From Betaproteobacteria bacterium SCN1 (GTDB lineage Bacteria; Pseudomonadota; Gammaproteobacteria; Burkholderiales; Thiobacillaceae), in the NCBI GenBank assembly GCA_008923315.1, contig WBSF01000002.1, positions 124,001 to 188,000 of the forward strand: 64,000 bases of DNA. Direction: 5' to 3'. A program made the position numbers and the translations under genes. The notes beneath the pieces are model-generated. The model saw only the letters and a program-made list of their open reading frames with translations, searched no databases and was not told the origin of the DNA. The stretch's first letter is position 1, and each line of letters starts with the position of its first letter. This document shows, piece after piece, positions 40,435-48,061 of this stretch.

Positions 40435-41886
40435 GTGAATACGGCGTCAGAAACCACCGTGCCCGCATCGTCGGCATGGCTGTTGCGCAGGGAAAATATG
40501 CAGGCGTTGAGCGTGTTGACGCTCGTCGTCGTGTTGTCGGTCTGGGCGCTGGCCGTGGATACGCGTTTCCTCTACATGCTCGTGTACGTGTGGTTCGGCG
40601 TGGCCTACGGCATGCTGCTGCAGTACGGGCGCTTCTGCATGGCTTCGGCCGTGCGTGACCTGTTCGCGGTGAAGGTGCCGCGCATGGCGGTCGGCGTGAT
40701 GATCGCGGTGGCGTTGTATTCGGTGGTTGCGGCCATCGTCAGCCTGAGCGGGTTCAGTACCTTCCACCCCAATGCCATGGGCTGGCACGTCCTCGTCGGC
40801 GCGGCCATCTTCGGCTTCGGCATCGTGTTCACCGGCGGTTGCGCGTCGGGTTCGCTCTACAAGGCGGGCGAGGGCAACATGAATTCGATGCTGGTGATCG
40901 TCGCGATCTCGTTCTCGCAGGCGATCGTGGTGTCCGCCAGCGGCTGGTACGACGCGCTGGTGCCGCAGGCCTGGATCGATTCGGCCGTGGCCAAGGACAT
41001 GCCGCCCGAGCTGTCGGTGACCAGGGGCTGGTTCGATATCTTCACGACCGGCTACGTGTGGGATCTCAAGGGCACCACGACGGCCGAAATCTTCGGCCAG
41101 GCCGGACCGGCGGGCATCATCGTCTACAACACGCTGATCACCGCGATCCTGCCGGTCGTGCTCATTCTCGCCGCGCTGTACGGCTTCTACTACCGCAAGG
41201 GCTATCTGCGCCGTACCGGCAAGGCCAATCCGGGCTTCGGCGACGAGCTCGCAGGCATCTGGGCGATGTGCACGGCTTCGAAAAATACCGCCATTGCCGG
41301 GATCGGCCTCGGCATCCTGGCGGGCTTGCACATGTACGTTACCGGCGTGCTGCGCGAGCACTACGGCATCGACAACTTCGGCGAGCTGCTGGTGGCGATG
41401 GGCTACCACGACGGCCTGTCGCTCAACGAGACTGTGTTCGACCCCGGCTACTGGTACATCACCACGCAGGAAGCGCAGTGGGGCGGCTGGGTGATGTCCA
41501 AGCTCGGTATCGAGATGATGGACGACGTCTTCTTCGGTCTCGACAACGGTCTGCCCAACCCGCTGCTGAACGCACCCGGCTTCATGTCGATCGGCATCAT
41601 CTTCGGCGCCATGATCATGGCCCTCTCCCGGCGCGAATTCAAATGGAAGCTGCCGAGCTGGGAAACCGCTTTCTTCGCCCTCGTCGGCGGCACGCTGATG
41701 GGCATCGGTGCGCGTCTCGCGATGGGCTGCAACATCGGCGCCTTCTTCGCCACCGTGACCAACGGCGACCCCAGCGGCTGGGTGTTCCTGGTCGGCATGA
41801 TCATCGGCGCCTATGTGGGGGTGAAGGTTTTCGCCTGGTGGATGGATCGCAGCGCCGCGAAGATGGCCGGCGGCTGCGATCTCTGA
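40435..41886 (+). CDS. yedE: YeeE/YedE-family sulfur/selenium transporter
   Basis: This 483-residue membrane protein has about 12 hydrophobic segments in two similar halves. Signature cysteines sit in YGRFCMASAVRDL, FTGGCASGSLYKAGEG and MGCNIGAFFATV, the pattern used by TsuA/YeeE for thiosulfate uptake through cysteine relay and proposed for YedE in selenium uptake. The GTG start has a strong AAGGAGG seven bases upstream. It lies between two TusA-like genes, which should accept the imported chalcogen. Confidence 0.92.
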   Translation: MNTASETTVPASSAWLLRRENMQALSVLTLVVVLSVWALAVDTRFLYMLVYVWFGVAYGMLLQYGRFCMASAVRDLFAVKVPRMAVGVMIAVALYSVVAAIVSLSGFSTFHPNAMGWHVLVGAAIFGFGIVFTGGCASGSLYKAGEGNMNSMLVIVAISFSQAIVVSASGWYDALVPQAWIDSAVAKDMPPELSVTRGWFDIFTTGYVWDLKGTTTAEIFGQAGPAGIIVYNTLITAILPVVLILAALYGFYYRKGYLRRTGKANPGFGDELAGIWAMCTASKNTAIAGIGLGILAGLHMYVTGVLREHYGIDNFGELLVAMGYHDGLSLNETVFDPGYWYITTQEAQWGGWVMSKLGIEMMDDVFFGLDNGLPNPLLNAPGFMSIGIIFGAMIMALSRREFKWKLPSWETAFFALVGGTLMGIGARLAMGCNIGAFFATVTNGDPSGWVFLVGMIIGAYVGVKVFAWWMDRSAAKMAGGCDL

Positions 41887-41940
41887 CCGGCGCACAGTTT
41901 TCATGTTTCAGGCAATCGACACATACGAGAAGGAGACAGC

Positions 41941-42192
41941 ATGGCAATGAGTTTCAACAAGGTGGGCGACCACGAATGGAAGCTGGATGTGTGCGGCTAT
42001 ACCTGCCCGCATCCGCAGATGTACACCAAGAAAGCCCTGCAGAAGATCGAGAGCGGCGAGGTGCTCACGCTGGTTTTCGACAACCCTTCCTCGGGCGAGT
42101 CGATCGCGGCCATGTGCGAATCGGAAGGCAACGACCTGTTCGAACGTCAGGAAGGCAGCGGTTCCTTCGTCTGGAAGATCCGGAAGGCCTGA
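41941..42192 (+). CDS. TusA-family sulfur/selenium carrier protein 2
   Basis: This 83-residue TusA/SirA domain protein has C18 and C22 in DVCGYTCPHPQMYTKKAL, the CPxP persulfide site, plus VFDNPSSGESIAAMCES. Unlike carrier 1 it has no N-terminal extension. GAGAAGGAGACAGC precedes the ATG. Immediately downstream are DsrE-like genes, the usual partners of TusA in sulfur transfer. Confidence 0.92.
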   Translation: MAMSFNKVGDHEWKLDVCGYTCPHPQMYTKKALQKIESGEVLTLVFDNPSSGESIAAMCESEGNDLFERQEGSGSFVWKIRKA

Positions 42193-42193
42193 C

Positions 42194-42505
42194 ATGGAAT
42201 TGGGCATTGTCGTCACCGACGAACGGTTTCTCCCGCAGGTCGGCGCGCTTTTCGATGCGGCGACCCGCAGGGGGCGCGCGCCGCTGTGTTTTCTGACGGA
42301 TACCGGCGTCCGGTTGTTGAACGATCCGGGTTTCGTTGCGCGCGCACAGGCGCATCCGAACCGGATCACCCTGTGCGAGCACAGCGTCGAGCGGCTGGGC
42401 GCAGAGCACTTCGATCTGCAGGCGCTGGCCGATGTGGTCGTGGTCGGCGGCCAGTACCAGGATGCGGAACTGGTGCGCACCTGCGACAGGGTTCTGGTGT
42501 TCTGA
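42194..42505 (+). CDS. DsrE-like protein 1
   Basis: This 103-residue alpha/beta protein resembles the DsrE/TusD/YchN fold (LGIVVTDERFLPQVGALFDAA), with a cysteine after the second strand (APLCFLTDTG) and two more cysteines (TLCEHS, RTCDRV). Sulfur-transfer partner of TusA is the likely role. It is one base after carrier 2, so coupled. Classification rests on fold-like pattern and context. Confidence 0.7.
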   Translation: MELGIVVTDERFLPQVGALFDAATRRGRAPLCFLTDTGVRLLNDPGFVARAQAHPNRITLCEHSVERLGAEHFDLQALADVVVVGGQYQDAELVRTCDRVLVF

Positions 42506-42515
42506 GGGGCGGGCG

Positions 42516-42776
42516 ATGACGGATAGGAAAAATATTCTCATGGTCGCCGCGGAAAAACAGGCGGAGGCGTTGCGCATGGCCAGTGGCCTCACGCTGCTCG
42601 ACGACGCGGTAAGGATCGTCGCCTGGGGCAAATTGCCCGACGAACCGGCCGTGGCCGAGCAGATGGAGGCACTCGCCTTCGCCGAGGTGCCGCTCGACGA
42701 GCTTGAAGCCTCGTCTTCGGGCATGGGCGTTCTGGCCCGCCAGATCATTGATAACGACGTGGTTTTCATCGTATGA
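42516..42776 (+). CDS. DsrE-like protein 2, cysteine-free
   Basis: This 86-residue protein looks like a DsrE/DsrF-type domain (NILMVAAEKQAEALRMASGL, DDAVRIVAWGKL) but contains no cysteine, so it cannot itself carry sulfur. A structural role in a DsrEF-type oligomer is possible. Its stop overlaps the next ATG (ATGA). Confidence 0.7.
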   Translation: MTDRKNILMVAAEKQAEALRMASGLTLLDDAVRIVAWGKLPDEPAVAEQMEALAFAEVPLDELEASSSGMGVLARQIIDNDVVFIV

Positions 42777-42976
42777 GCGCGAATAAACGGATTGTGCTGG
42801 TTCACCTCGCGTGGCCGCCGGCGGGGGATGCGCTTGCCGCCTCCCTGCGTGCGGCGGGGGCCGAGGTGCGGGATGTGAATGTTGCGGATAGCGAGACGCT
42901 GCTGGATGCGCTGGAACAGGGCTGGAAGCCGGTCGTGCTGAAGCCGTCTGCGATTGGAGGGGGCGCCTCGAACTGA
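42773..42976 (+). CDS. small hypothetical protein of the relay cluster
   Basis: This 67-residue protein begins with a beta-strand pattern (KRIVLVHLAWPPAGDALAAS) and ends EQGWKPVVLKPSAIGGGAS. It has no cysteine. It is shorter than TusB/DsrH and I do not recognise a family. The ATGA overlap with DsrE-like protein 2 supports its being translated. It is possibly a third subunit of a DsrEF-like complex. Confidence 0.6.
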   Translation: MSANKRIVLVHLAWPPAGDALAASLRAAGAEVRDVNVADSETLLDALEQGWKPVVLKPSAIGGGASN

Positions 42977-43071
42977 GGTGCCATGCGACCGGCCGGGCGA
43001 CGCGAACAGGCGGCCGGCCGATGTGAAAAACCGGGGGTTGTGGAAAAGCGAAAAGGACGGAGGACGGATTA

Positions 43072-44562
43072 ATGGATATGCGGAAAATGCGGTTGAGCGC
43101 AGTAGGACTGGGTGTTCTGGCGATGGTGGCGGGCCTGGGCGGCTGCGGTGGTGGCGGTGGCTCGGATACGTCGTCACCGGCCAGCCAGATCACGGTCAAT
43201 ACACCGGCGTCGATCACGCAGGTGTCGGCCAGCGACTACAACGACAACGTCAACGGCCTGATCACGGCCGAGACGCTGAAGCGCTGGAAGGACGACTGGG
43301 CGAACGAGCGGCCGGCCGGCATCACGGGCAAGCTGATCATTCTGCAGGCATCGGCAGGCCCGGCGGGCGCGGAATACGTCAAGCCCGACGGCACGAGCGT
43401 CTTCACCTACCTGTCGCCGTCTTCGGAGTGGATTCAGACGCGCAGCAACGGCGTGATCGAGACGCAGAGCATGGTGCCGGACGGCGCCACGATGGATGCG
43501 CTGTTCAAGAAATACAACATCGATCCCGCCAAGGACATGATCGTCGCGGCGATGGGCACGGGCAGCACGGGCAATGCCATGGCGCAGGGCCGTATCTGGT
43601 ATGCACTGCGCTACTGGGGGGTGGACAAGAAGAATCTGGCGATACTCAACGGCGGCAACCAGTGGCTCAACGGCAACGGCATGGCTGGCGGCGATTTCCA
43701 GGCGACGGCCAGCACGGCACCCAACAGCGGCTCGATCTCGGTCAAGAGCCTCAAGGTCGACAACACGCAGCTTCAGGCGACCGTGCAGGACGTGATGGCC
43801 GTTCTGCCGGGCACGGACACCAACGTGAAGAACGACGGCGTGTTCATCTGGGATGCGCGCAGCCTCGCGCAGTTTGCTTCGGGCGAGATGGTCGAAAGCG
43901 GAGAGGACACGAATACCGACGTGGCGGGCAACCAGGCGTGTGCAACTGCCTATTGCGCGCCGGTCAATCCCAATAACTACATGCAGTTCTTCCAGAACAG
44001 CGGTTCGCGTCAGGGCCACCCGCGCGGCACACTGCAACTGCAGTACACGCATATGCTGGACAGCACGAAAGGGTTTGCCTACCGGCCGAAAGCCGAGCTG
44101 GAAGCCATGCTGAACGGCGACACCAACGCGCTCGGCGTCGGTTTCGTCGACGGCAGCTACAACCTGGTCGGCACGGGCAATGCCTATCAGCCGGGCGACA
44201 CGATCTACGTCTATTGCGAAACGACCTTCCGCGCCATGATCACCGGCGTCGCCAGCACCGTGATTCTCGGCAAGCCCGTGCGTTTCTATGATGGCGCCAT
44301 GGTCGAATGGAACTCGCTGTCGCATATTCTCGATTCGAACGGCAACTACATCCTGCCGGCCGATTCGCCCTGGCGGACCGACCTCGTGTCCTTCTTCAAG
44401 CCCAGCACGGGGACGGTTGCACCACGGACCATCGTCGACCCCTATGCCACGAACACCAACGCGATCGTCAACGCCGACAAGGCCTACAAGACGGGCGAAA
44501 GCGTCGGCGGCGGCGGTGGTGGTGGTGGTGGCGGCGCACCGAGCAATCCCTGCGGCGGTTAA
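43072..44562 (+). CDS. extH: rhodanese-like lipoprotein, ExtH type
   Basis: This 496-residue exported lipoprotein (lipobox GLGGC, C25) has two rhodanese-like domains. The N-terminal one (residues about 60-200) seems inactive; the C-terminal one has the DARSLAQF entry motif and catalytic loop CETTFR with C382. It matches ExtH of the Geobacter selenite/tellurite reduction (ext) cluster by layout and context. The C-terminus is a run of ten glycines then APSNPCGG, an unusual flexible tail ending near a cysteine. GGAGG lies 10 bases before the ATG. Confidence 0.82.
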   Translation: MDMRKMRLSAVGLGVLAMVAGLGGCGGGGGSDTSSPASQITVNTPASITQVSASDYNDNVNGLITAETLKRWKDDWANERPAGITGKLIILQASAGPAGAEYVKPDGTSVFTYLSPSSEWIQTRSNGVIETQSMVPDGATMDALFKKYNIDPAKDMIVAAMGTGSTGNAMAQGRIWYALRYWGVDKKNLAILNGGNQWLNGNGMAGGDFQATASTAPNSGSISVKSLKVDNTQLQATVQDVMAVLPGTDTNVKNDGVFIWDARSLAQFASGEMVESGEDTNTDVAGNQACATAYCAPVNPNNYMQFFQNSGSRQGHPRGTLQLQYTHMLDSTKGFAYRPKAELEAMLNGDTNALGVGFVDGSYNLVGTGNAYQPGDTIYVYCETTFRAMITGVASTVILGKPVRFYDGAMVEWNSLSHILDSNGNYILPADSPWRTDLVSFFKPSTGTVAPRTIVDPYATNTNAIVNADKAYKTGESVGGGGGGGGGGAPSNPCGG

Positions 44563-44597
44563 GGTAAAAATTACTTCGTCTGATGTACTCCTCCCTT

Positions 44598-44623
44598 GCC
44601 CACGGTATAACGTGGGCTTTTTT
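44598..44623 (+). terminator. rho-independent terminator after extH
   Basis: Stem GCCCACG-GTATAA-CGTGGGC (44598-44617) is followed by six T. It lies 12 bases before the cytochrome ATG, so readthrough may set lower expression of the downstream genes. Confidence 0.85.
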
Positions 44624-44634
44624 ATGGCGCGTGC

Positions 44635-45897
44635 ATGAATGCGATGAACGGGACGTGGACCGGGTGGAGGCGCTTGCTGGGCGGGCTGGCCGTGGCGATG
44701 AGCCTGACGGGATGCGGCCGTGAGGCATCGCCCGATACGGACGCGTTTCTGGCGCAGCACTGGCAGGAGCCGATGGCGCCCCAGGGCGCCCCGCCCGGAC
44801 ATTTCTCCGCGTTGGAGGCTTCCCTGCACCCCGAAGCCTGCGGCCAGTGCCATACGGCGCAGTACGCAGACTGGCATGCCAGTCTGCACAGCCGAACGAT
44901 GGGCCCGGGTCTGCGCTGGCAGCTCGCACTGATGGATCAGGCGCAGGGCAACCGCTGTCTGCGTTGCCATGCGCCGCTTGCGGAGCAGAAGGCCCTGGTG
45001 GCGCGGGAACTGGGCTGGCCCAACGCGCCTGCGCAGGCGCCCCCGGCCTATGTCGCGCCCGATCTGGCGCATCAGGGGCTGGTCTGTGCGGCCTGCCATG
45101 TGCGCGGCCACCAGCGGTTCGGGCCGCCGCCCCGGCAGGGTGGGGTGCCCGACAGTCCGCATGACGGGTTTGTCGTGTCGCACGCCTTCGAGGACAGCCG
45201 TTTCTGCGCCCACTGCCACCAGTTTCCCGACGACGGGCCGCGCATCGCCGGCAAACTGCAGGAAGACACCTACCGGCAGTGGCTCGCCAGCCCCTATGCG
45301 CAGGATGGGCCGGATCGCCAGACCTGCCAGACCTGCCACATGCCCGACCGCCGTCATCAGTGGCGGGGCATTCACGATCCGGACATGACGCGCCAGGCGA
45401 TCGCGGTCGAGCTCGCGCTCGACCGTCTTGACGATACGCATTACCGTGCCCGCGCACGTGTGCGAAATCGGGGAGCGGGTCATCATTTTCCCACCTACAT
45501 GGTGCCCAAGGTCGAGCTGGTGTTTTACCGTAAGGGCGCCGACGGCGGCGTACACGAACTGGGACGGCAGCTCATCGGCTGGCAGGTCGATACGCAGATC
45601 ACCCGCGAGATCGCCGATACCCGCATCCCCGCAGGCGCGACGCGCGAATTCGCGCAGGCTTTCGAGGCCAGCGGGCAGGACTGGCGCCTGGAGCTCGTCG
45701 TCAATGTGTCCCCGGGGGAACATTACGAACGGATTTTCCGTGACAGCCTGAACAGGGCGGACACATTCCCCGCGGGTGCGGTCGTGCTGCTGCGGCAGGC
45801 GCTGGCCGAGGTGGAGGGAAAACGGTACGAGCTGATGCGGGCCTCGGTGGACGCTGGCGCGGCCCTCACTGCCGGGGAGATCGGGATTGCAAAATGA
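44635..45897 (+). CDS. five-haem c-type cytochrome lipoprotein
   Basis: This 420-residue lipoprotein (lipobox SLTGC, C27) has five CxxCH haem sites at C69, C108, C151, C191 and C231 in the N-terminal 240 residues, followed by a beta-rich domain with GAGHHFPTYMVPKVEL. This suits an outer-membrane or periplasmic electron carrier. The ext clusters have a multihaem lipoprotein named ExtS by some annotations; I use that only as a possible counterpart. No good Shine-Dalgarno is seen for the ATG at 44635. Confidence 0.88.
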   Translation: MNAMNGTWTGWRRLLGGLAVAMSLTGCGREASPDTDAFLAQHWQEPMAPQGAPPGHFSALEASLHPEACGQCHTAQYADWHASLHSRTMGPGLRWQLALMDQAQGNRCLRCHAPLAEQKALVARELGWPNAPAQAPPAYVAPDLAHQGLVCAACHVRGHQRFGPPPRQGGVPDSPHDGFVVSHAFEDSRFCAHCHQFPDDGPRIAGKLQEDTYRQWLASPYAQDGPDRQTCQTCHMPDRRHQWRGIHDPDMTRQAIAVELALDRLDDTHYRARARVRNRGAGHHFPTYMVPKVELVFYRKGADGGVHELGRQLIGWQVDTQITREIADTRIPAGATREFAQAFEASGQDWRLELVVNVSPGEHYERIFRDSLNRADTFPAGAVVLLRQALAEVEGKRYELMRASVDAGAALTAGEIGIAK

Positions 45898-45918
45898 AAG
45901 ATTGCGTGACGCGGACGG

Positions 45919-45937
45919 CCTTCTGCAATGCAGGAGG
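45919..45937 (+). repeat. near-perfect palindrome upstream of the extJ-like gene
   Basis: The 19-base palindrome CCTTCTGCAATGCAGGAGG (one mismatched pair) lies between the cytochrome gene and the leader ORF. It also contains AGGAGG. It could be an operator or RNA hairpin. Confidence 0.3.
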
Positions 45938-45960
45938 GTGAGCACGGGTTGGTTATCCTT

Positions 45961-46020
45961 ATGAAAAACAAGATTAATTTATTCAGGCATGGCTTGTGCT
46001 TTAGAAGGGGCAACCGATGA
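45961..46020 (+). CDS. candidate leader peptide with HGLC motif
   Basis: A 19-codon frame from ATG 45961 (30 codons if begun at ATG 45928) ends with TGA overlapping the ATG of the next gene. Its residues MKNKINLFRHGLCFRR align ungapped with the first 16 residues of the TusA-like protein at 39987, sharing M, N, K, F, H, G, L and C. Differences at N, G and L codons are synonymous, which suggests it is translated. No Shine-Dalgarno is close to 45961. Confidence 0.4.
   Translation: MKNKINLFRHGLCFRRGNR
45985..46001 (+). promoter_or_regulatory. possible sigma-54 -24/-12 element
   Basis: AGGCATGGCTTGTGCTT carries GG-N10-GC and matches the element at 40011 in 13 of 17 positions. It would start transcription near 46011, too close to ATG 46017 for a leader, so the next gene would have to start at GTG 46035. 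The alternative is a conserved leader-peptide coding segment. Confidence 0.25.
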
Positions 46021-46301
46021 ATCGGGGGACGGGGGTGACAACAATCAGGCGGACCATGGTGGCGGCGTGCGCGCTGTTGCTGCTGGCAGGAACGGCCGGT
46101 GCGGCGACGCTCGACACGATCGAGAAGCCCCGGTTGAAGTTTCGTGCCAAGGGGCCGGTCTGTTCCTGCAATTCGAACACTGGAGAGCGGGAGATCCAGG
46201 CGGCGTTCGAGGCAAGATTTTCCCAGCAAGACGACGCGAATCTACCGCCCGGGGAGGACCGTCGCACACATCGCGATGAGCAAAAGGAGAGAGGTGAATG
46301 A
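46017..46301 (+). CDS. small exported Cys-containing protein, ExtJ-like
   Basis: This 94-residue protein has a signal peptide (RRTMVAACALLLLAGTAGAA) and a short mature part with CSC in FRAKGPVCSCNSNTGE, then a charged tail. It sits between two cytochrome genes as the small protein ExtJ does in ext clusters. The ATG at 46017 overlaps the leader stop (ATGA); a GTG at 46035 is an alternative. Its stop overlaps the next ATG. The CSC could bind metal, sulfur or selenium. Confidence 0.68.
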   Translation: MNRGTGVTTIRRTMVAACALLLLAGTAGAATLDTIEKPRLKFRAKGPVCSCNSNTGEREIQAAFEARFSQQDDANLPPGEDRRTHRDEQKERGE

Positions 46302-46792
46302 AGAGCAGCCGTAAAGGGATTCGGTTCGGAAAATACTGGCGCGCGGGTGTCGCGTTCGCAGCCGTGAGCGCGCTTGCGGCCGTGCTGGCTGTCGGCGGCA
46401 CGGGTTCGGACGAAACGGGCGACCGTATGGCCGCGGGCTGGGGGGGCGAAGCGACTGCGGCGCTGGCGCAGCACGCGTCGGCACTGTCGCCGATCGGCCT
46501 GGCCAACGCGTGCGGCCTGGGGGCGTCGAGCTGCTTCAAGTGCCACAACGGCAAGCGTGCGGAAGCACCCAAGACCGATGCGGCCACGGCGCCCTGGCAT
46601 GCGCAGCATGCCAAGGTCAACAATTCCTGCGTGGGCTGCCATAGCGGCAACCCGAGGATGATGAAGCAGGACATGGCGCACAAGAACCTGCTGGCCAAGC
46701 CGCTCGGCAGCGCCGAGGCGTGCGGCGGTTGCCACAAGGCCGACCTGGCCAAGGTTCAGGGCGTATATCAAGCCATTTCGGGAGGCAAGTGA
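46298..46792 (+). CDS. three-haem c-type cytochrome
   Basis: This 164-residue exported protein has an N-terminal hydrophobic segment (signal or anchor, residues about 16-36) and three CxxCH sites at C79, C111 and C142: CFKCHNG, CVGCHSG and CGGCHKA. It is a likely periplasmic electron carrier between inner-membrane donors and the outer membrane. It overlaps both neighbours by one to four bases. It may correspond to the small cytochrome of ext clusters (called ExtM in some annotations). Confidence 0.88.
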   Translation: MKSSRKGIRFGKYWRAGVAFAAVSALAAVLAVGGTGSDETGDRMAAGWGGEATAALAQHASALSPIGLANACGLGASSCFKCHNGKRAEAPKTDAATAPWHAQHAKVNNSCVGCHSGNPRMMKQDMAHKNLLAKPLGSAEACGGCHKADLAKVQGVYQAISGGK

Positions 46793-47976
46793 TGAAGATA
46801 ATTGCGGAGAAGACTGGGGGGTTGCGTCAGACCATCGTGGCCGGTTTGCTGGCGGGCCTGGTGCCGGCGAGCGCGCTCGCCGGACCGACGATCGAGTTCG
46901 GCGAGCAGGGCTCGCTGACCTTTACCTATGCCCTGCAGGGCTGGATGCAGTACAAGGGATTCACTTCGCCGACGGATTCGGGTTCATCGACGGATGCCTT
47001 TCTGCGGCGCAACCGCGTGACCTTCTCGGGGCAGTACAACGACTATGTCGGTTTCTACGCGCAGTTCGAGGCCGGCAACGACAGCAAGCTGGGCCAGGAC
47101 AACAAGAGCATCTATTACCGCGACGCCTATGTGACCCTGGATTACCGCGATGACCTGCGCTTCATCGTCGGCCGCTTCAAGAACACCTTCTCCCGCGAGA
47201 ACCTCGAAGGCTGCCTCGAGCCGCTGACGCTCGACCGGGCGGAAGTGCTGTCCTATACCCCGTTCGGCGGCAGCCGCGATACCGGCCTCGCGATCTGGGG
47301 CAATCTGATGGATGCCCATCTGCAGTACCGCGTCATGATTGCGGACGGCCGCGAGGACGAATACGTACCCAAGGACCGGCCGCGCATCACCACGCGGGTG
47401 CATTACAGCTTCTGGGAGCCGGAGTTCAACTACGGCTACCTGGGCACCTATCTGGGCACGCAAAAGGTGTTGACCGTCGGTGCGGCCTACGACATGCAGT
47501 CCGATGTCGCCTACGGCAACTATCCGTCGCGCAGCAACGTCAAGGACTACAAGGCCTGGACCGTCGACGCGTTCATGGAATATCCGGCACCGAGCGGGGT
47601 CTACACCCTGTCGGGCGCGTACTTCAAGTACGACACGGGCAATGCCTTCAACGATACGCCGGACCCGTCGCTTGCCGTCAACAGCGACCTGAAGGGCTAC
47701 TACGTCAAGGGCGGCTACATGCTGCCGGGCAAGGTGGGCATGGGGCGCCTGCAGTTCTTCGGCCGGCACGAAAAATCGGACTATGGCGCCAAGACCGGTC
47801 TTGCTGAATACTATGACCAGACGTGGAACGGTGTGGGCGCAAACTATTACATCGACGGCCAGAAACTGAAGATCACGTTCGAGTACGCGGACATCTCGTT
47901 CGATACCGAACATCCGACCAATCCCGCCCTGCAGGATTACAAGCAGGCGACGCTGGGGTTGCAGTTCATCTTCTGA
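46792..47976 (+). CDS. extI: outer-membrane porin, ExtI type
   Basis: This 394-residue protein has a signal peptide (IVAGLLAGLVPASALAG) and alternating beta strands ending in LGLQFIF, a typical OmpP-like porin terminus. The OprP-like pattern NRVTFSGQYNDYVGFYAQFE and YRDDLRFIVGRFKNTFS is seen. Porin next to rhodanese and cytochromes matches ExtI, a porin-like protein reported to be needed for selenite and tellurite reduction in Geobacter. GGAGG precedes the ATG, which overlaps the previous stop. Confidence 0.82.
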   Translation: MKIIAEKTGGLRQTIVAGLLAGLVPASALAGPTIEFGEQGSLTFTYALQGWMQYKGFTSPTDSGSSTDAFLRRNRVTFSGQYNDYVGFYAQFEAGNDSKLGQDNKSIYYRDAYVTLDYRDDLRFIVGRFKNTFSRENLEGCLEPLTLDRAEVLSYTPFGGSRDTGLAIWGNLMDAHLQYRVMIADGREDEYVPKDRPRITTRVHYSFWEPEFNYGYLGTYLGTQKVLTVGAAYDMQSDVAYGNYPSRSNVKDYKAWTVDAFMEYPAPSGVYTLSGAYFKYDTGNAFNDTPDPSLAVNSDLKGYYVKGGYMLPGKVGMGRLQFFGRHEKSDYGAKTGLAEYYDQTWNGVGANYYIDGQKLKITFEYADISFDTEHPTNPALQDYKQATLGLQFIF

Positions 47977-48004
47977 CCGGCGGAAGGCCGCACACGCTGT
48001 ACCG

Positions 48005-48041
48005 GGTGGCCGCCGTGGTGTCTGGCGGCCACCGTGCTTTT
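48005..48041 (+). terminator. terminator after extI
   Basis: GGTGGCCGCC and GGCGGCCACC pair perfectly (48005-48014 with 48024-48033) around a nine-base loop, followed by GTGCTTTT. It likely ends the porin operon, with the kinase gene starting 21 bases later. Confidence 0.75.
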
Positions 48042-48061
48042 AGACGGGATCAAGACAGGGT

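Noticed and set aside
46720-46791. Longer porin start
   Set aside because: It would lie inside the cytochrome gene and remove the signal peptide; GGAGG is placed for ATG 46792.
48023-48039. Third sigma-54-like GG-N10-GC site upstream of the kinase
   Set aside because: These bases form one arm and the T-run of a perfect hairpin, so a terminator is the simpler explanation.
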